NCBI GenBank assembly: GCA_014360105.1
Contig: JACIYD010000031.1
Location: 1-10,118, forward strand
Source of the DNA: Clostridia bacterium
GTDB taxonomy: Bacteria; Bacillota; DSM-521; Neomoorellales; SLTJ01
DNA: 10,118 nucleotides
Direction of reading: 5' to 3'
In this document: piece after piece, positions 1-6,199 of the stretch
How the letters are laid out: each line of letters starts with the position of its first letter
Numbering within the stretch: position 1 is the stretch's first letter
The notes under the pieces: generated by a model
Seen by the model: the letters and a program-made list of their open reading frames with translations, nothing else
Database searches by the model: none
What the model was told of the DNA's origin: nothing
Translations under genes and position numbers: made by a program

Positions 1-247
1 TACATCCCACCGTGCCCAGGGAGAAAATGGAAGTACCGGGGTAGAAGTGGTAGAGGGGTTTTTTTTCAATGGGGTCGAAGGCCCATGAGGAAACACGGCC
101 GTAGTTAAGTGCGTAAAGTGTGCCCTCGCGGTTCTCGCGTACGCCGCATACCCCGCGTTTACCGGGGCGGATCAAACAATGGTGCGGGCAAAGCCGGCAG
201 CGCGCACGCTTCTCGTCTAATTTCTCGTAATAGGCCGCTTCCTGCAT
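1..247 (-). CDS. amrS: AmmeMemoRadiSam system radical SAM enzyme, N-terminal part (runs off the window)
   Basis: I translated the reverse strand from the ATG at 245-247. It gives 82 residues and stays open to the window edge. It starts MQEAAYYEKL and has a Cys-rich segment, C17-x2-C20-x3-C24-x9-C34, with the context CRLCPHHC and GVCGVREN. It continues with LYALNYGRV, DPIEKKPLYHFYPG and SLGTVGC. This matches the N-terminus of the AmrS family of PflA-like radical SAM proteins. Cys82 should be the first Cys of the CxxxCxxC cluster, whose remainder lies outside the window. The start agrees with the family. A Shine-Dalgarno-like GGGAGGT lies about 12 bases upstream, which is rather far. It is the last gene seen of a minus-strand run and lies 127 bp after amrB-amrA. 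AmrS, Memo-like and AMMECR1 proteins co-occur widely, but their reaction is not established. A run of eight A in the coding strand (59-66) codes for Lys-Lys. Confidence 0.9.
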   Translation of the reverse strand, partial: MQEAAYYEKLDEKRARCRLCPHHCLIRPGKRGVCGVRENREGTLYALNYGRVSSWAFDPIEKKPLYHFYPGTSIFSLGTVGC

Positions 248-340
248 CTCGCGCCCGACACCTCCCTGCGGCCCGCCTTTTGCAGCCCCGCCGTTACCTT
301 TAACCCCACCCCATGATCTGCCGTCCCCCCTTCCGCCGAC

Positions 341-372
341 GGCACCGCTTCGTACGTCTTTCGTTCGGTGCC
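341..372. repeat. 7-bp inverted repeat between amrBA and amrS
   Basis: GGCACCG (341-347) and CGGTGCC (366-372) are perfect inverted arms around an 18-base spacer. They sit immediately beyond the amrB-amrA stop codon (375-377) and before amrS. No T-run follows on either strand, so it does not look like an intrinsic terminator. It could be a processing or attenuation hairpin in the amrBA-amrS transcript, or chance in GC-rich DNA. The rest of 248-374 shows nothing I recognise. Confidence 0.35.
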
Positions 373-374
373 TC

Positions 375-1802
375 TCAGTAGTAGCGCGTTACCTCGAAGC
401 GCTCGAGTTCGCAGTCCTCGTCCGGGGCAAGGCCCGCCTTCTGCTTGGCGATGCGCACCTGAACCTCTACCGTATCCACGCCCTCAAGGTCCGGCAAGAG
501 AAGGCCGCTGCGCCAGCCCTTGCGCACAATCACCCCGTAGCGCTTCGGGTCCAGTTCTTCCAGGCTTTTTACCGGTTCCGGCTCGCCGAGCACGTCTACC
601 GAGTAGGTGATCTCCGGCAGCTCCTCCGGCCGTACCGGGTCAAAACGCGGGTCGCGCGTGCCCGCCTGGATCGCGTTGGCGATGATCTCTTCCGCCAGGT
701 TAGCCTTGGTCGCCCGGATGGTGCCAATACATCCCCGCAATTGACCATGTTTCTTCAACGAGACGAAAACGCCTGCAGTTTTTTGGAGTTCGGCCGGTAG
801 GGGAACGGGCGGCGCCGGCACCCGTCCCTCGCGCACATAAGTTTCCAGGGTCTCCCTGGCCAGCCTCACGGGCAAGGATTCTTGGGCACGCCGCCGGTCC
901 AGTTCCTCCTGGCGGCGTCGTGCCAACTGCTCCTGCAGGCGGCGACCCGGGTCCTCGCCGCGTGGCGCCAGGGCCGCTACCAGATAGCCTACCCCAAACG
1001 GACCCTCGTATGAGAGAAGGTCGACCGCCACGGCCAGTCCGTCAAGAGCGCCCAGGGCGATGACCAGCGAGCGCAGGCCGCACTCGCCCGCCCGTTCCAC
1101 CAGGGCCTCCGGCAGCTCCATAACGCCGGTCACGTCGAGCCGCCCCAGCAGCTCCCGTAGCTTCTCATCAAAAACGATACCCTCCGGATCGTAGCCGGCG
1201 GGCGCGCCCGGAAGAAGACGGTGGGAAAGATCACCGCTGGCCACCACCGCCACCCGCCTGCCGCTTTCCTCAATAACCTGGCGCAAGGTGGCACCAAAAG
1301 CATAAAGTGTTTCCAAGGCAAGCAAGGCATAGGTAGTAACCACAATTTTATACGCGGCCAGCCCCTGGCGTAGATAATAGAGCGGCGCCACTACGCCGTG
1401 ATCGAGCGCTGCCCCGGTGCGGTAACCCCAGCCGCTCCACCGCTCGCTGACTTCGACGGGAAATCCCGCCCGATCTGCTCTCGCTTTGATGGCCGCGGTC
1501 AACTCCCGGTCGTTGGCCACGCTGAAAGCCACCTGCGGTGCGCCAAAAGCACCCAAATCGCCCCTCAACTGGGCCGGGCCGGCGAGCACCAGGCGATCCC
1601 GCTGTAACGGACCGTGGGGCGTAATGAAGACCAAAGTCTCCGGTTTGGTCGCGGCCAAACGCTGGCTCAATTCCCGCATCGCCTGTACGGTCTTCTCGAT
1701 TTTCTCCAACTCTTTGCCCCCGACCTCCGGCACCATGATCGGCGGGTGAGGTACGAGGCAGGCGAAAACCAGTTCTCCCCTTATCCTAGACACCCTCTCC
1801 AC
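375..1802 (-). CDS. Fused AmmeMemoRadiSam protein B (Memo/LigB-like) and protein A (AMMECR1)
   Basis: This 475-residue protein has two domains. Residues about 10-280 resemble class III extradiol dioxygenase/Memo-like proteins. Conserved His and Asp positions are visible in LVPHPPIM (H19), FITPHGP (H63), LDHGVVAPLYYL (H135) and SGDLSHRL (D191, H194). Residues 288-308 form a highly charged Arg/Glu/Gln linker. Residues about 310-475 are a complete AMMECR1 domain with the signature LRGCIGT (355-361) and with TRDPRF, EITYSVDVL and the C-terminal FEVTRYY. Such A-B fusions occur in the family. The enzymatic role is unknown; Memo-type proteins keep the dioxygenase fold, and AMMECR1 domains are thought to be enzyme-like. 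The start is uncertain: GTG at 1802 is the longest form, and GTG at 1793 is three codons later. It follows ogt by 34 bp and precedes amrS on the same strand, so co-transcription is likely. Confidence 0.92.
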   Translation of the reverse strand: MERVSRIRGELVFACLVPHPPIMVPEVGGKELEKIEKTVQAMRELSQRLAATKPETLVFITPHGPLQRDRLVLAGPAQLRGDLGAFGAPQVAFSVANDRELTAAIKARADRAGFPVEVSERWSGWGYRTGAALDHGVVAPLYYLRQGLAAYKIVVTTYALLALETLYAFGATLRQVIEESGRRVAVVASGDLSHRLLPGAPAGYDPEGIVFDEKLRELLGRLDVTGVMELPEALVERAGECGLRSLVIALGALDGLAVAVDLLSYEGPFGVGYLVAALAPRGEDPGRRLQEQLARRRQEELDRRRAQESLPVRLARETLETYVREGRVPAPPVPLPAELQKTAGVFVSLKKHGQLRGCIGTIRATKANLAEEIIANAIQAGTRDPRFDPVRPEELPEITYSVDVLGEPEPVKSLEELDPKRYGVIVRKGWRSGLLLPDLEGVDTVEVQVRIAKQKAGLAPDEDCELERFEVTRYY

Positions 1803-1836
1803 CCCCAGCCGGCAAAAAAGATCACGGTCGGTCCGG

Positions 1837-2367
1837 CTAAACCGCCGCCTCGCGGGTCAGAGAAGCCTTGGTTACCCCCTCCAACGTGAGCAGGTGTTCC
1901 TTTAAGGCGTGGCCTTCGCGAAATCCCCCGAGATCGCCGGCCTGATAAATGACCCGGTGACAAGGGATGATTACCGGCAGGCGGTTGGCCTTTAGAGCCT
2001 GTCCCACCGCCTGAAAAGCCCGGGACCGATTGATGCACTGTGCCACCCATTTGTAGGAACGGACTTCACCGTAAGGGATCTGGCGCACCGCGCTCAAGAC
2101 TTCGCGTTGGAAAAGGGTGGTACCCGTCCAATCAATGGCGTCGGCGGCAAAGCTAACCCTTTCACCGCGGAAGTAGGCAACTAGGCGGTCGGGCAGGTCG
2201 CCAAAGGCAGTAGGATCCGGCCCCACGCTTGCCGTCCCTACGCGTGCAAACAAGGCGTTAACTGCCTCTTCCTCTGCCGCATGGGGCAAGACCAAGGCCA
2301 AGAGACCATGCTCTCCCGTGGCCGCCGCCACCCAACCCCAGGCGGTCTTGACGGTCGTATAACGCAT
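1837..2367 (-). CDS. ogt: Methylated-DNA--protein-cysteine methyltransferase (O6-alkylguanine repair)
   Basis: The 176-residue product transfers alkyl groups from O6-alkylguanine in DNA to its own cysteine in a suicide reaction. The acceptor site is IPCHRVI with Cys136. Residues 1-80 are the variable N-terminal domain. Residues about 84-165 are the DNA-binding domain, with LFQREVLSAV, IPYGEVRSY (Tyr105) and AVGQALKAN. The length is typical of Ogt/MGMT. The ATG at 2367 has a good ribosome binding site, AGAGGGG, 7 bases upstream. One oddity: Gln119 in RAFQAVGQAL sits where the family usually has the Arg that enters the helix to flip out the damaged base (R128 of human MGMT). The acceptor Cys, Tyr and Asn hinge are kept, so activity is still likely. 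It lies 47 bp (after the 2415 stop) downstream of the amidase gene and 34 bp before amrBA, so it is probably in the same transcript. Confidence 0.93.
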   Translation of the reverse strand: MRYTTVKTAWGWVAAATGEHGLLALVLPHAAEEEAVNALFARVGTASVGPDPTAFGDLPDRLVAYFRGERVSFAADAIDWTGTTLFQREVLSAVRQIPYGEVRSYKWVAQCINRSRAFQAVGQALKANRLPVIIPCHRVIYQAGDLGGFREGHALKEHLLTLEGVTKASLTREAAV

Positions 2368-2414
2368 GGTCGCGCCCCTCTAAATTAAACTGAACCGCTA
2401 TTTATTATTCGCCA

Positions 2415-3134
2415 TTATTCTGGTAAAACCTGCTGGTGGGCCAAGTATTGCACAACCCCGCTATAAATGGCCAAGGCCAGCTTCTGCTGGTAATAAGGGT
2501 CGTTGAGCAATTGTTCTTCGGCTGCATTGGAGAGAAAACCCACCTCAACGATGACCGCCGGGATGGTGAGATGGCGCAAGATGTAAGCATCGAGGGCCTT
2601 TGCCCGGCGATTGGTATTGGCCAGGATGCGCCGCAGCTCTTCTTGGATCGCCTCTGCCAGTTGGCGGCTTTCTTCCGACCGGGGGTCGTAAAACGTCTGG
2701 GCACCCGTCCAACGCGTGCCAAAAGCGTTCGCCTGGATACCCAGGTAGATCTCGCCGCCCCTCTCGTGGCAAAGGCCAATACGCCGGTCCAGGTCTTCCC
2801 TCTTGCGTTCCCCGAGGCTTTTGCCGGGTGTCCCGAGATCCGTGTCGCTTTCCCGGGTCATCACCACCACCGCCCCTGCCTGGTCGAGCAGTTGTTTGAG
2901 GCGGAGGCTGATCGCCAGGGTGATGTCTTTTTCGCGCGTACCCGCCGGACCCACCGCCCCCGGATCGATACCCCCATGACCCGGGTCGACGACTACCACC
3001 CGGTTGGCAAGCGCCCAGGAAAACGCAGCCACGCTCCTGTGCTCCCGCGCCGCATAATACAGGTAACCACTGGCAGAGGCCAGCATGAGGACCAGCATGG
3101 CGGCCAGGTATCTCCGGCTGAGCACGACTACCAC
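2415..3134 (-). CDS. cwlD: N-acetylmuramoyl-L-alanine amidase, CwlD type, with altered zinc ligand
   Basis: This is an Amidase_3-family protein. In spore formers CwlD helps remove peptide side chains so that muramic-lactam forms in the spore cortex. From the GTG at 3134 it has 239 residues, close to Bacillus CwlD. One N-terminal membrane helix spans about residues 8-28 (YLAAMLVLMLASASGYLYYA). The catalytic domain starts at VVVDPGHGG (H53), followed by TREKD (E68), VMTRESDTDL, KREDLDRRI, WTGAQTFY and VEVGFLSN (E197). The third zinc ligand, normally His in SIHLN or SIHAN, is Gln134 here (GIQAN, codon CAG). I chose GTG 3134 because GGGAGG lies 8 bases upstream and the length fits. The frame stays open to a GTG at 3245, giving 276 residues with an unusual Arg-rich extension. 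It leads the ogt-amrBA-amrS run and follows rpsI at a distance, as is usual in Firmicutes. Confidence 0.88.
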   Translation of the reverse strand: MVVVLSRRYLAAMLVLMLASASGYLYYAAREHRSVAAFSWALANRVVVVDPGHGGIDPGAVGPAGTREKDITLAISLRLKQLLDQAGAVVVMTRESDTDLGTPGKSLGERKREDLDRRIGLCHERGGEIYLGIQANAFGTRWTGAQTFYDPRSEESRQLAEAIQEELRRILANTNRRAKALDAYILRHLTIPAVIVEVGFLSNAAEEQLLNDPYYQQKLALAIYSGVVQYLAHQQVLPE

Positions 3135-3500
3135 CGGGACCGCCTCCCGGAACAGTTTATGCCGCCCGGCCGCCGGCGAGAACCGACCGTTCCGGGGGGC
3201 GCTTATAGTTCCATAGAAGCGGCCCAAAGCCCGGCGGAATTTCACTAGTTCGTTGTGGAGCGACGCCCCACGAGGTACTTGTCCGAAATTCCAGTTTCTG
3301 GGTTGGCCTGGGCAGGCTTGCGCTCTTGCCTGCAGGTGGACCGATGTGGAATGCTATATTTTGCGCCTGGCAAGAAACGGGGATACAACAGCAGTGAGAT
3401 ACCTGTTCAGGGAAAGGCGGCCTATGCTATAATCAAAACCGGTCAGAAGGGAAAGCTGCGGCGACAAAAAAGGGGCAATCTGCTTGCGGAGGGAGAAGGA
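3135..3500. other. Divergent intergenic region between cwlD and the GalT-like gene
   Basis: If both preferred starts are right, 366 bp separate the divergent genes. The plus strand stays open from 3255, but that part looks non-coding: it contains a strong promoter-like element (3425-3433) and shows no family similarity. A second extended -10 look-alike, TG-C-TATATT, lies at 3352-3360 without a -35. A 6-bp inverted repeat, GCAGGC/GCCTGC, lies at 3312-3317 and 3328-3333. On the minus strand TATAAG (3202-3207) is the only -10-like element ahead of cwlD, and it has no good -35. I could not identify a sporulation sigma-E or sigma-G promoter. Confidence 0.5.
3404..3433 (+). promoter_or_regulatory. 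Extended -10 promoter for the GalT-like gene
   Basis: The sequence has a perfect TATAAT (3428-3433) preceded by TG and one base (3425-3427), a consensus extended -10 element. The -35 is weak: TGTTCA at 3404-3409 with an 18-base spacer matches at three positions, which is tolerable for an extended -10 promoter. Transcription would start near 3440, giving a leader of about 60 bases before the GTG at 3501. Its position inside the longer open frame supports the shorter start for the gene. Confidence 0.6.
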
Positions 3501-4517
3501 GTGTTAGCTTTCGAGAAGGTAGTCTTGCAAACACGGCTGCTCGACCCGCGCGCCGATTTTGCCTTAGCGGAGATTCCAAGCGAAATTCGCTTCGACCCCC
3601 TCACCGGTGCGAGCGGCCGGGTGGCCCATTTTCTAACCCGCGACCTGCCGGCGCCGGATCTGGATTCCTGGAAGCAGTTCGCGGCAGGTCAGTTCTGTCC
3701 CTTTTGCCCGGAAAACGTGGAGCGGGTCACGCCGCAGTTTCCCCCGGAGATTTGTCCGGAGGGCCGTCTTCGCCGTGGCGAGGCGCTGGCCTTTCCCAAT
3801 CTTTCTCCTTACGACCGCCATAGCGCCCTCACCGTGGTGACGCGGGCCCACTTCCCGTTGCCGCACGAGTTCAGCGCTACGCAGTTGGCCGACGCCTTTC
3901 AGCTCTCCCAGGATTATCTCGGCCGGGTGCTGGCACAAGAGCCCGATCTTCATCCCTTGGTGACCTGGAATTATCTGCCGCCGGCCGGCTCGAGCCAGAT
4001 CCACCCTCATCTCCAGGTATTTGCCACGGCCGCGCCGGGCAACGCACCCCTGGCAGAGTGGCGGGCCGAAGAGGCTTACCGGCAGGCGCACGCTGCTGAT
4101 TTCTGGTCCGCGCTCCTGGAAGAAGAAAAGAAACGGGGCGAGCGCTACCTGGGCCGCCTCGGCGAAACCGAGTGGCTGATCGCTTTTCGCCCCTACGGCG
4201 TTCTCGGGGACGTCCTGGCGCTTTTCCCCGAAGGGGTGCTCCTGCCTCATGTCCCCCGCGATCTCTTTCTTACCCTGGCCGCCGGCCTGGAAAGGCTGTT
4301 CCGTTTCTTCCGAGACGCGCACCTCGTCTCCTTTAATCTCGCCCTTTATCAAAGTCCCAGGCGGTTGCGCCTGCGCTTCATCCCCCGTCTTTACCTGCAT
4401 CAGGCCATTCATACCTCAGACATCAACCATTTGCAGATGCTCCTTGCCGAACCAATTGCCATGGTCCCGCCCGAGGAAATGGCCGCACGGATCCGGCCTT
4501 ACTTTGAACTTGCCTGA
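3501..4517 (+). CDS. GalT/HIT-superfamily protein (galactose-1-phosphate uridylyltransferase-like)
   Basis: The 338-residue product resembles galactose-1-phosphate uridylyltransferases and related nucleotidyl-transfer enzymes of the HIT superfamily. SEIRFDPLTG (27-36) corresponds to the conserved N-terminal RxDPxTG motif. CPFC (C66, C69) resembles the GalT zinc site. FPNLSPYDRHSALTVVT (98-114) matches the FPN segment. GSSQIHPHLQVFA (163-175) has the catalytic His-Pro-His and Gln172. The second half is more divergent and ends PYFELA. I chose GTG 3501 because GGAGGG lies about 7 bases upstream, family similarity begins right there and a promoter lies just upstream. No galactose-pathway genes are nearby, so the substrate is unknown; it could be a nucleotide-sugar or ADP-type phosphorylase/transferase. 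It is monocistronic, convergent with rpsI (22 bp between stops) and divergent from cwlD. Confidence 0.78.
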   Translation: MLAFEKVVLQTRLLDPRADFALAEIPSEIRFDPLTGASGRVAHFLTRDLPAPDLDSWKQFAAGQFCPFCPENVERVTPQFPPEICPEGRLRRGEALAFPNLSPYDRHSALTVVTRAHFPLPHEFSATQLADAFQLSQDYLGRVLAQEPDLHPLVTWNYLPPAGSSQIHPHLQVFATAAPGNAPLAEWRAEEAYRQAHAADFWSALLEEEKKRGERYLGRLGETEWLIAFRPYGVLGDVLALFPEGVLLPHVPRDLFLTLAAGLERLFRFFRDAHLVSFNLALYQSPRRLRLRFIPRLYLHQAIHTSDINHLQMLLAEPIAMVPPEEMAARIRPYFELA

Positions 4518-4539
4518 CAGGGGTTGGCGGCCAAAAAGC

Positions 4540-4920
4540 CTAACGCTTGGAGTATTGCGGTGCCTTGCGCGCTTTCTTTAAGCCGTACTTACGCCGCTCC
4601 TTCATGCGCGGGTCGCGCGTGAGAAAACCGCCGCGCCGCAGCGGTACGCGCAGGTGGCCGTCTACTTGGAGCAGGGCGCGGGCGATGCCCAAGCGCACAG
4701 CGCCCGCCTGACCGGAGACTCCGCCGCCCCGAACGTTGGCAATAACGTCGTAGCGGCCTACCAGGCCAACACTCTCCAGCGGCTGACGTACCTGCGTTTG
4801 CAGCATTTCCACCGGAAAGTAATCCTCCAGGGGACGACGGTTGATGAGGATCCGACCCTGGCCCGGTTTGAGCCATACCCTGGCGACCGCTTCCTTTCTT
4901 CGCCCCGTACCGTAATACAT
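4540..4920 (-). CDS. rpsI: 30S ribosomal protein S9
   Basis: The 126-residue product is S9 of the small ribosomal subunit, whose C-terminal tail reaches the P-site tRNA. It has the family pattern throughout: [16 protein letters not shown] at the start, [21 protein letters not shown] in the middle, then [20 protein letters not shown] and the invariant SKR end. The length is normal. The ATG at 4920 lies 8 bases after the rplM stop. Its GGAGGGAG ribosome binding site overlaps the last rplM codons, so the two are translationally coupled. A TTTTT stretch (4533-4537 on this strand) follows the stop, but only a weak interrupted stem precedes it, so I do not call a terminator. Confidence 0.98.
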   Translation of the reverse strand: MYYGTGRRKEAVARVWLKPGQGRILINRRPLEDYFPVEMLQTQVRQPLESVGLVGRYDVIANVRGGGVSGQAGAVRLGIARALLQVDGHLRVPLRRGGFLTRDPRMKERRKYGLKKARKAPQYSKR

Positions 4921-4928
4921 TTAAACCC

Positions 4929-5369
4929 TCACTCCCTCCACCCTGACCAGACCTCGGGCTGCTGTGCCTGGTGCGGGTGCTCGCTTCCCCGGTAGACCTT
5001 TAACTTCTTCAGCATTTTACGGCCCAAGCGGGTCTGCGGCAGCATGCGCCGTACCGCCTCGGTCACAATTTGCTCGGGCTTTTTGGCCAGCAGCTCCTTG
5101 TAGGGGACTTTTCTTAGGCCCCCCGGGTAGTGGGTGTGGTAAACGTAGGCCTTCTGCTCCGCCTTCTTCCCCGTCAACCTGACCCTGGCGGCATTGAGGA
5201 CAATAACATGGTCACCTGTGTCGACATGCGGCGTATAACTCGCCTTATGCTTGCCCGCCAGCAGTCGCGCCGCCTCCGAGGCAAGGCGCCCCAGCGGCCT
5301 GTCCGCGGCGTCGAGAATGTACCAACGCCGCTTTACCTCGGCCGGCTTGGCCATATAGGTAGTCTGCAC
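4929..5369 (-). CDS. rplM: 50S ribosomal protein L13
   Basis: The product is L13, an early-assembly protein of the large subunit. Family segments are in order: [83 protein letters not shown] and [12 protein letters not shown] prefer the GTG at 5369, giving 146 residues. GGGGTGA lies 5 bases upstream, and the resulting VQTTYMAKP matches the usual beginning in Firmicutes. The frame can begin three codons earlier at a GTG at 5378, but that site has a poorer ribosome binding site. rplM-rpsI form a two-gene operon with their own promoter at the end of truA. Confidence 0.97.
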   Translation of the reverse strand: MQTTYMAKPAEVKRRWYILDAADRPLGRLASEAARLLAGKHKASYTPHVDTGDHVIVLNAARVRLTGKKAEQKAYVYHTHYPGGLRKVPYKELLAKKPEQIVTEAVRRMLPQTRLGRKMLKKLKVYRGSEHPHQAQQPEVWSGWRE

Positions 5370-5403
5370 TTCTTTCACCCCATCTGGCTACTTAGCGCCT
5401 TTT

Positions 5404-5433
5404 ATTTTAGTCGCGTTTCCCTTTAGCTGTCAA
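5404..5433 (-). promoter_or_regulatory. Sigma-A promoter of rplM-rpsI
   Basis: On the minus strand TTGACA (5428-5433, consensus -35) is followed by an 18-base spacer and TAAAAT (5404-5409, 5 of 6 matches). The -35 lies in the last codons of truA, just before its stop. Transcription would start near 5397, leaving a leader of only about 28 bases before the preferred rplM start. That is too short for a structured ribosomal-protein leader. It should give strong expression of L13 and S9 independent of the ecfT-truA transcript. Confidence 0.75.
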
Positions 5434-6196
5434 GCGAAGTCGGCCGAAAGACAACCCTTTCGAGACAAAGCCCTCGTGGTGGCGCGGTGGGTCCAGCCAG
5501 CGCGCGGCACCCGGAGCGCAGGATGTACGGCACGTCCTCGGGGGCCAACCTTCCTAAACCCACCTCAAGCAGGGTGCCAGCGATGATGCGCACCATATGA
5601 TAAAGAAAGCCGTTGGCCGTCACCTCGATCTTGATCCAGGGTCCTTCCTGCTTTACCCGGCAGCGGTAGACCGTGCGTACCGTGGTCTTTGCCGCGCCGC
5701 CGGCCGCGGCAAAAGCGCGAAAATCGTGGGTACCGACGAAATAACCGGCGGCGCGGGCCATGGGCTCCGCCGCCAGCGGCCGGTATACCTGATAGCTGTA
5801 GCGGTGGTGAAAGACGTCAGGCGTAGTGCTATTGTAAATCGTATAGGTATAGGTTTTATAGGCCGCCTCACGGCGCGGATCAAACCCGGGCGCTGCTTCT
5901 TCCGCCCGGAGCACGGCAATGTCATCCGGCAGGACACCGTTGGCCGCCTGTGGCCAGCGCTCCAGAGGAATGCGGCTGGCGGTGGTCAGAACCACTACCT
6001 GGCCCCGCGCGTGTACGCCGGCATCCGTCCGGCTGGCCGCTACCAGGGTGAGCGCTTCGCCGGTGAGGCGTCCAAGCGCCTCCTGCATCGTCCCCTGAAT
6101 GGTCGGCCCGTGCACAGCCGGCTGCACCGCCCAGCCGTGGTAGGCCGTGCCGTCATAAGCTACGGTCAGCTTGAGACAACGCTTTGTCTCTCCCAT
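5423..6196 (-). CDS. truA: tRNA pseudouridine(38-40) synthase
   Basis: This 257-residue enzyme isomerises uridines 38-40 in the anticodon arm of tRNAs. The fold markers are YDGTAYHGWAVQP (14-26), the catalytic loop ASRTDAGVHARGQVV with the nucleophile Asp58, YKTYTYTIYN, FVGTHDFRAF and NGFLYHMVRIIAGTLLEVG. Length is slightly above the usual 245. The ATG at 6196 starts 3 bases after the ecfT stop, and no strong ribosome binding site is visible, so it is probably translationally coupled to ecfT. The gene order ecfT-truA-rplM-rpsI is typical of Firmicutes. Confidence 0.97.
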   Translation of the reverse strand: MGETKRCLKLTVAYDGTAYHGWAVQPAVHGPTIQGTMQEALGRLTGEALTLVAASRTDAGVHARGQVVVLTTASRIPLERWPQAANGVLPDDIAVLRAEEAAPGFDPRREAAYKTYTYTIYNSTTPDVFHHRYSYQVYRPLAAEPMARAAGYFVGTHDFRAFAAAGGAAKTTVRTVYRCRVKQEGPWIKIEVTANGFLYHMVRIIAGTLLEVGLGRLAPEDVPYILRSGCRALAGPTAPPRGLCLERVVFRPTSLDS

Positions 6197-6199
6197 GGA

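Noticed and set aside
109..303. Small plus-strand frame near the left edge
   Set aside because: It overlaps the start of amrS on the other strand, which has clear family motifs, and its own translation is Arg-rich without a domain.
3143..3152. Sigma-E-like -10 (CATAAACT on the minus strand) for cwlD
   Set aside because: It overlaps the ribosome binding site of the preferred start and has no matching -35.
2436..3248. 270-codon plus-strand frame opposite cwlD
   Set aside because: It is antisense to a gene with clear amidase motifs, and its translation is low in recognisable structure. It has no ribosome binding site of note.
3255..3500. 82-codon N-terminal extension of the GalT-like protein
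   Set aside because: The frame is open, but it contains a TG-n-TATAAT promoter and lacks family similarity. A GTG with a good ribosome binding site follows at 3501. The near-repeat SEIPVSG/SEIPVQG in it is probably chance.
3633..4412. 259-codon minus-strand frame opposite the GalT-like gene
   Set aside because: It is antisense to a frame with the HPH and DPxTG motifs, and its own translation shows no domain.
4518..4550. Bidirectional terminator between the GalT-like gene and rpsI
   Set aside because: There is a T-run on the minus strand, but the only stem is short and interrupted by a three-base bulge. This is not enough for a call.
5370..5422. L13 leader RNA ahead of rplM
   Set aside because: The predicted transcript start leaves only about 28 bases of leader, with no visible conserved fold.
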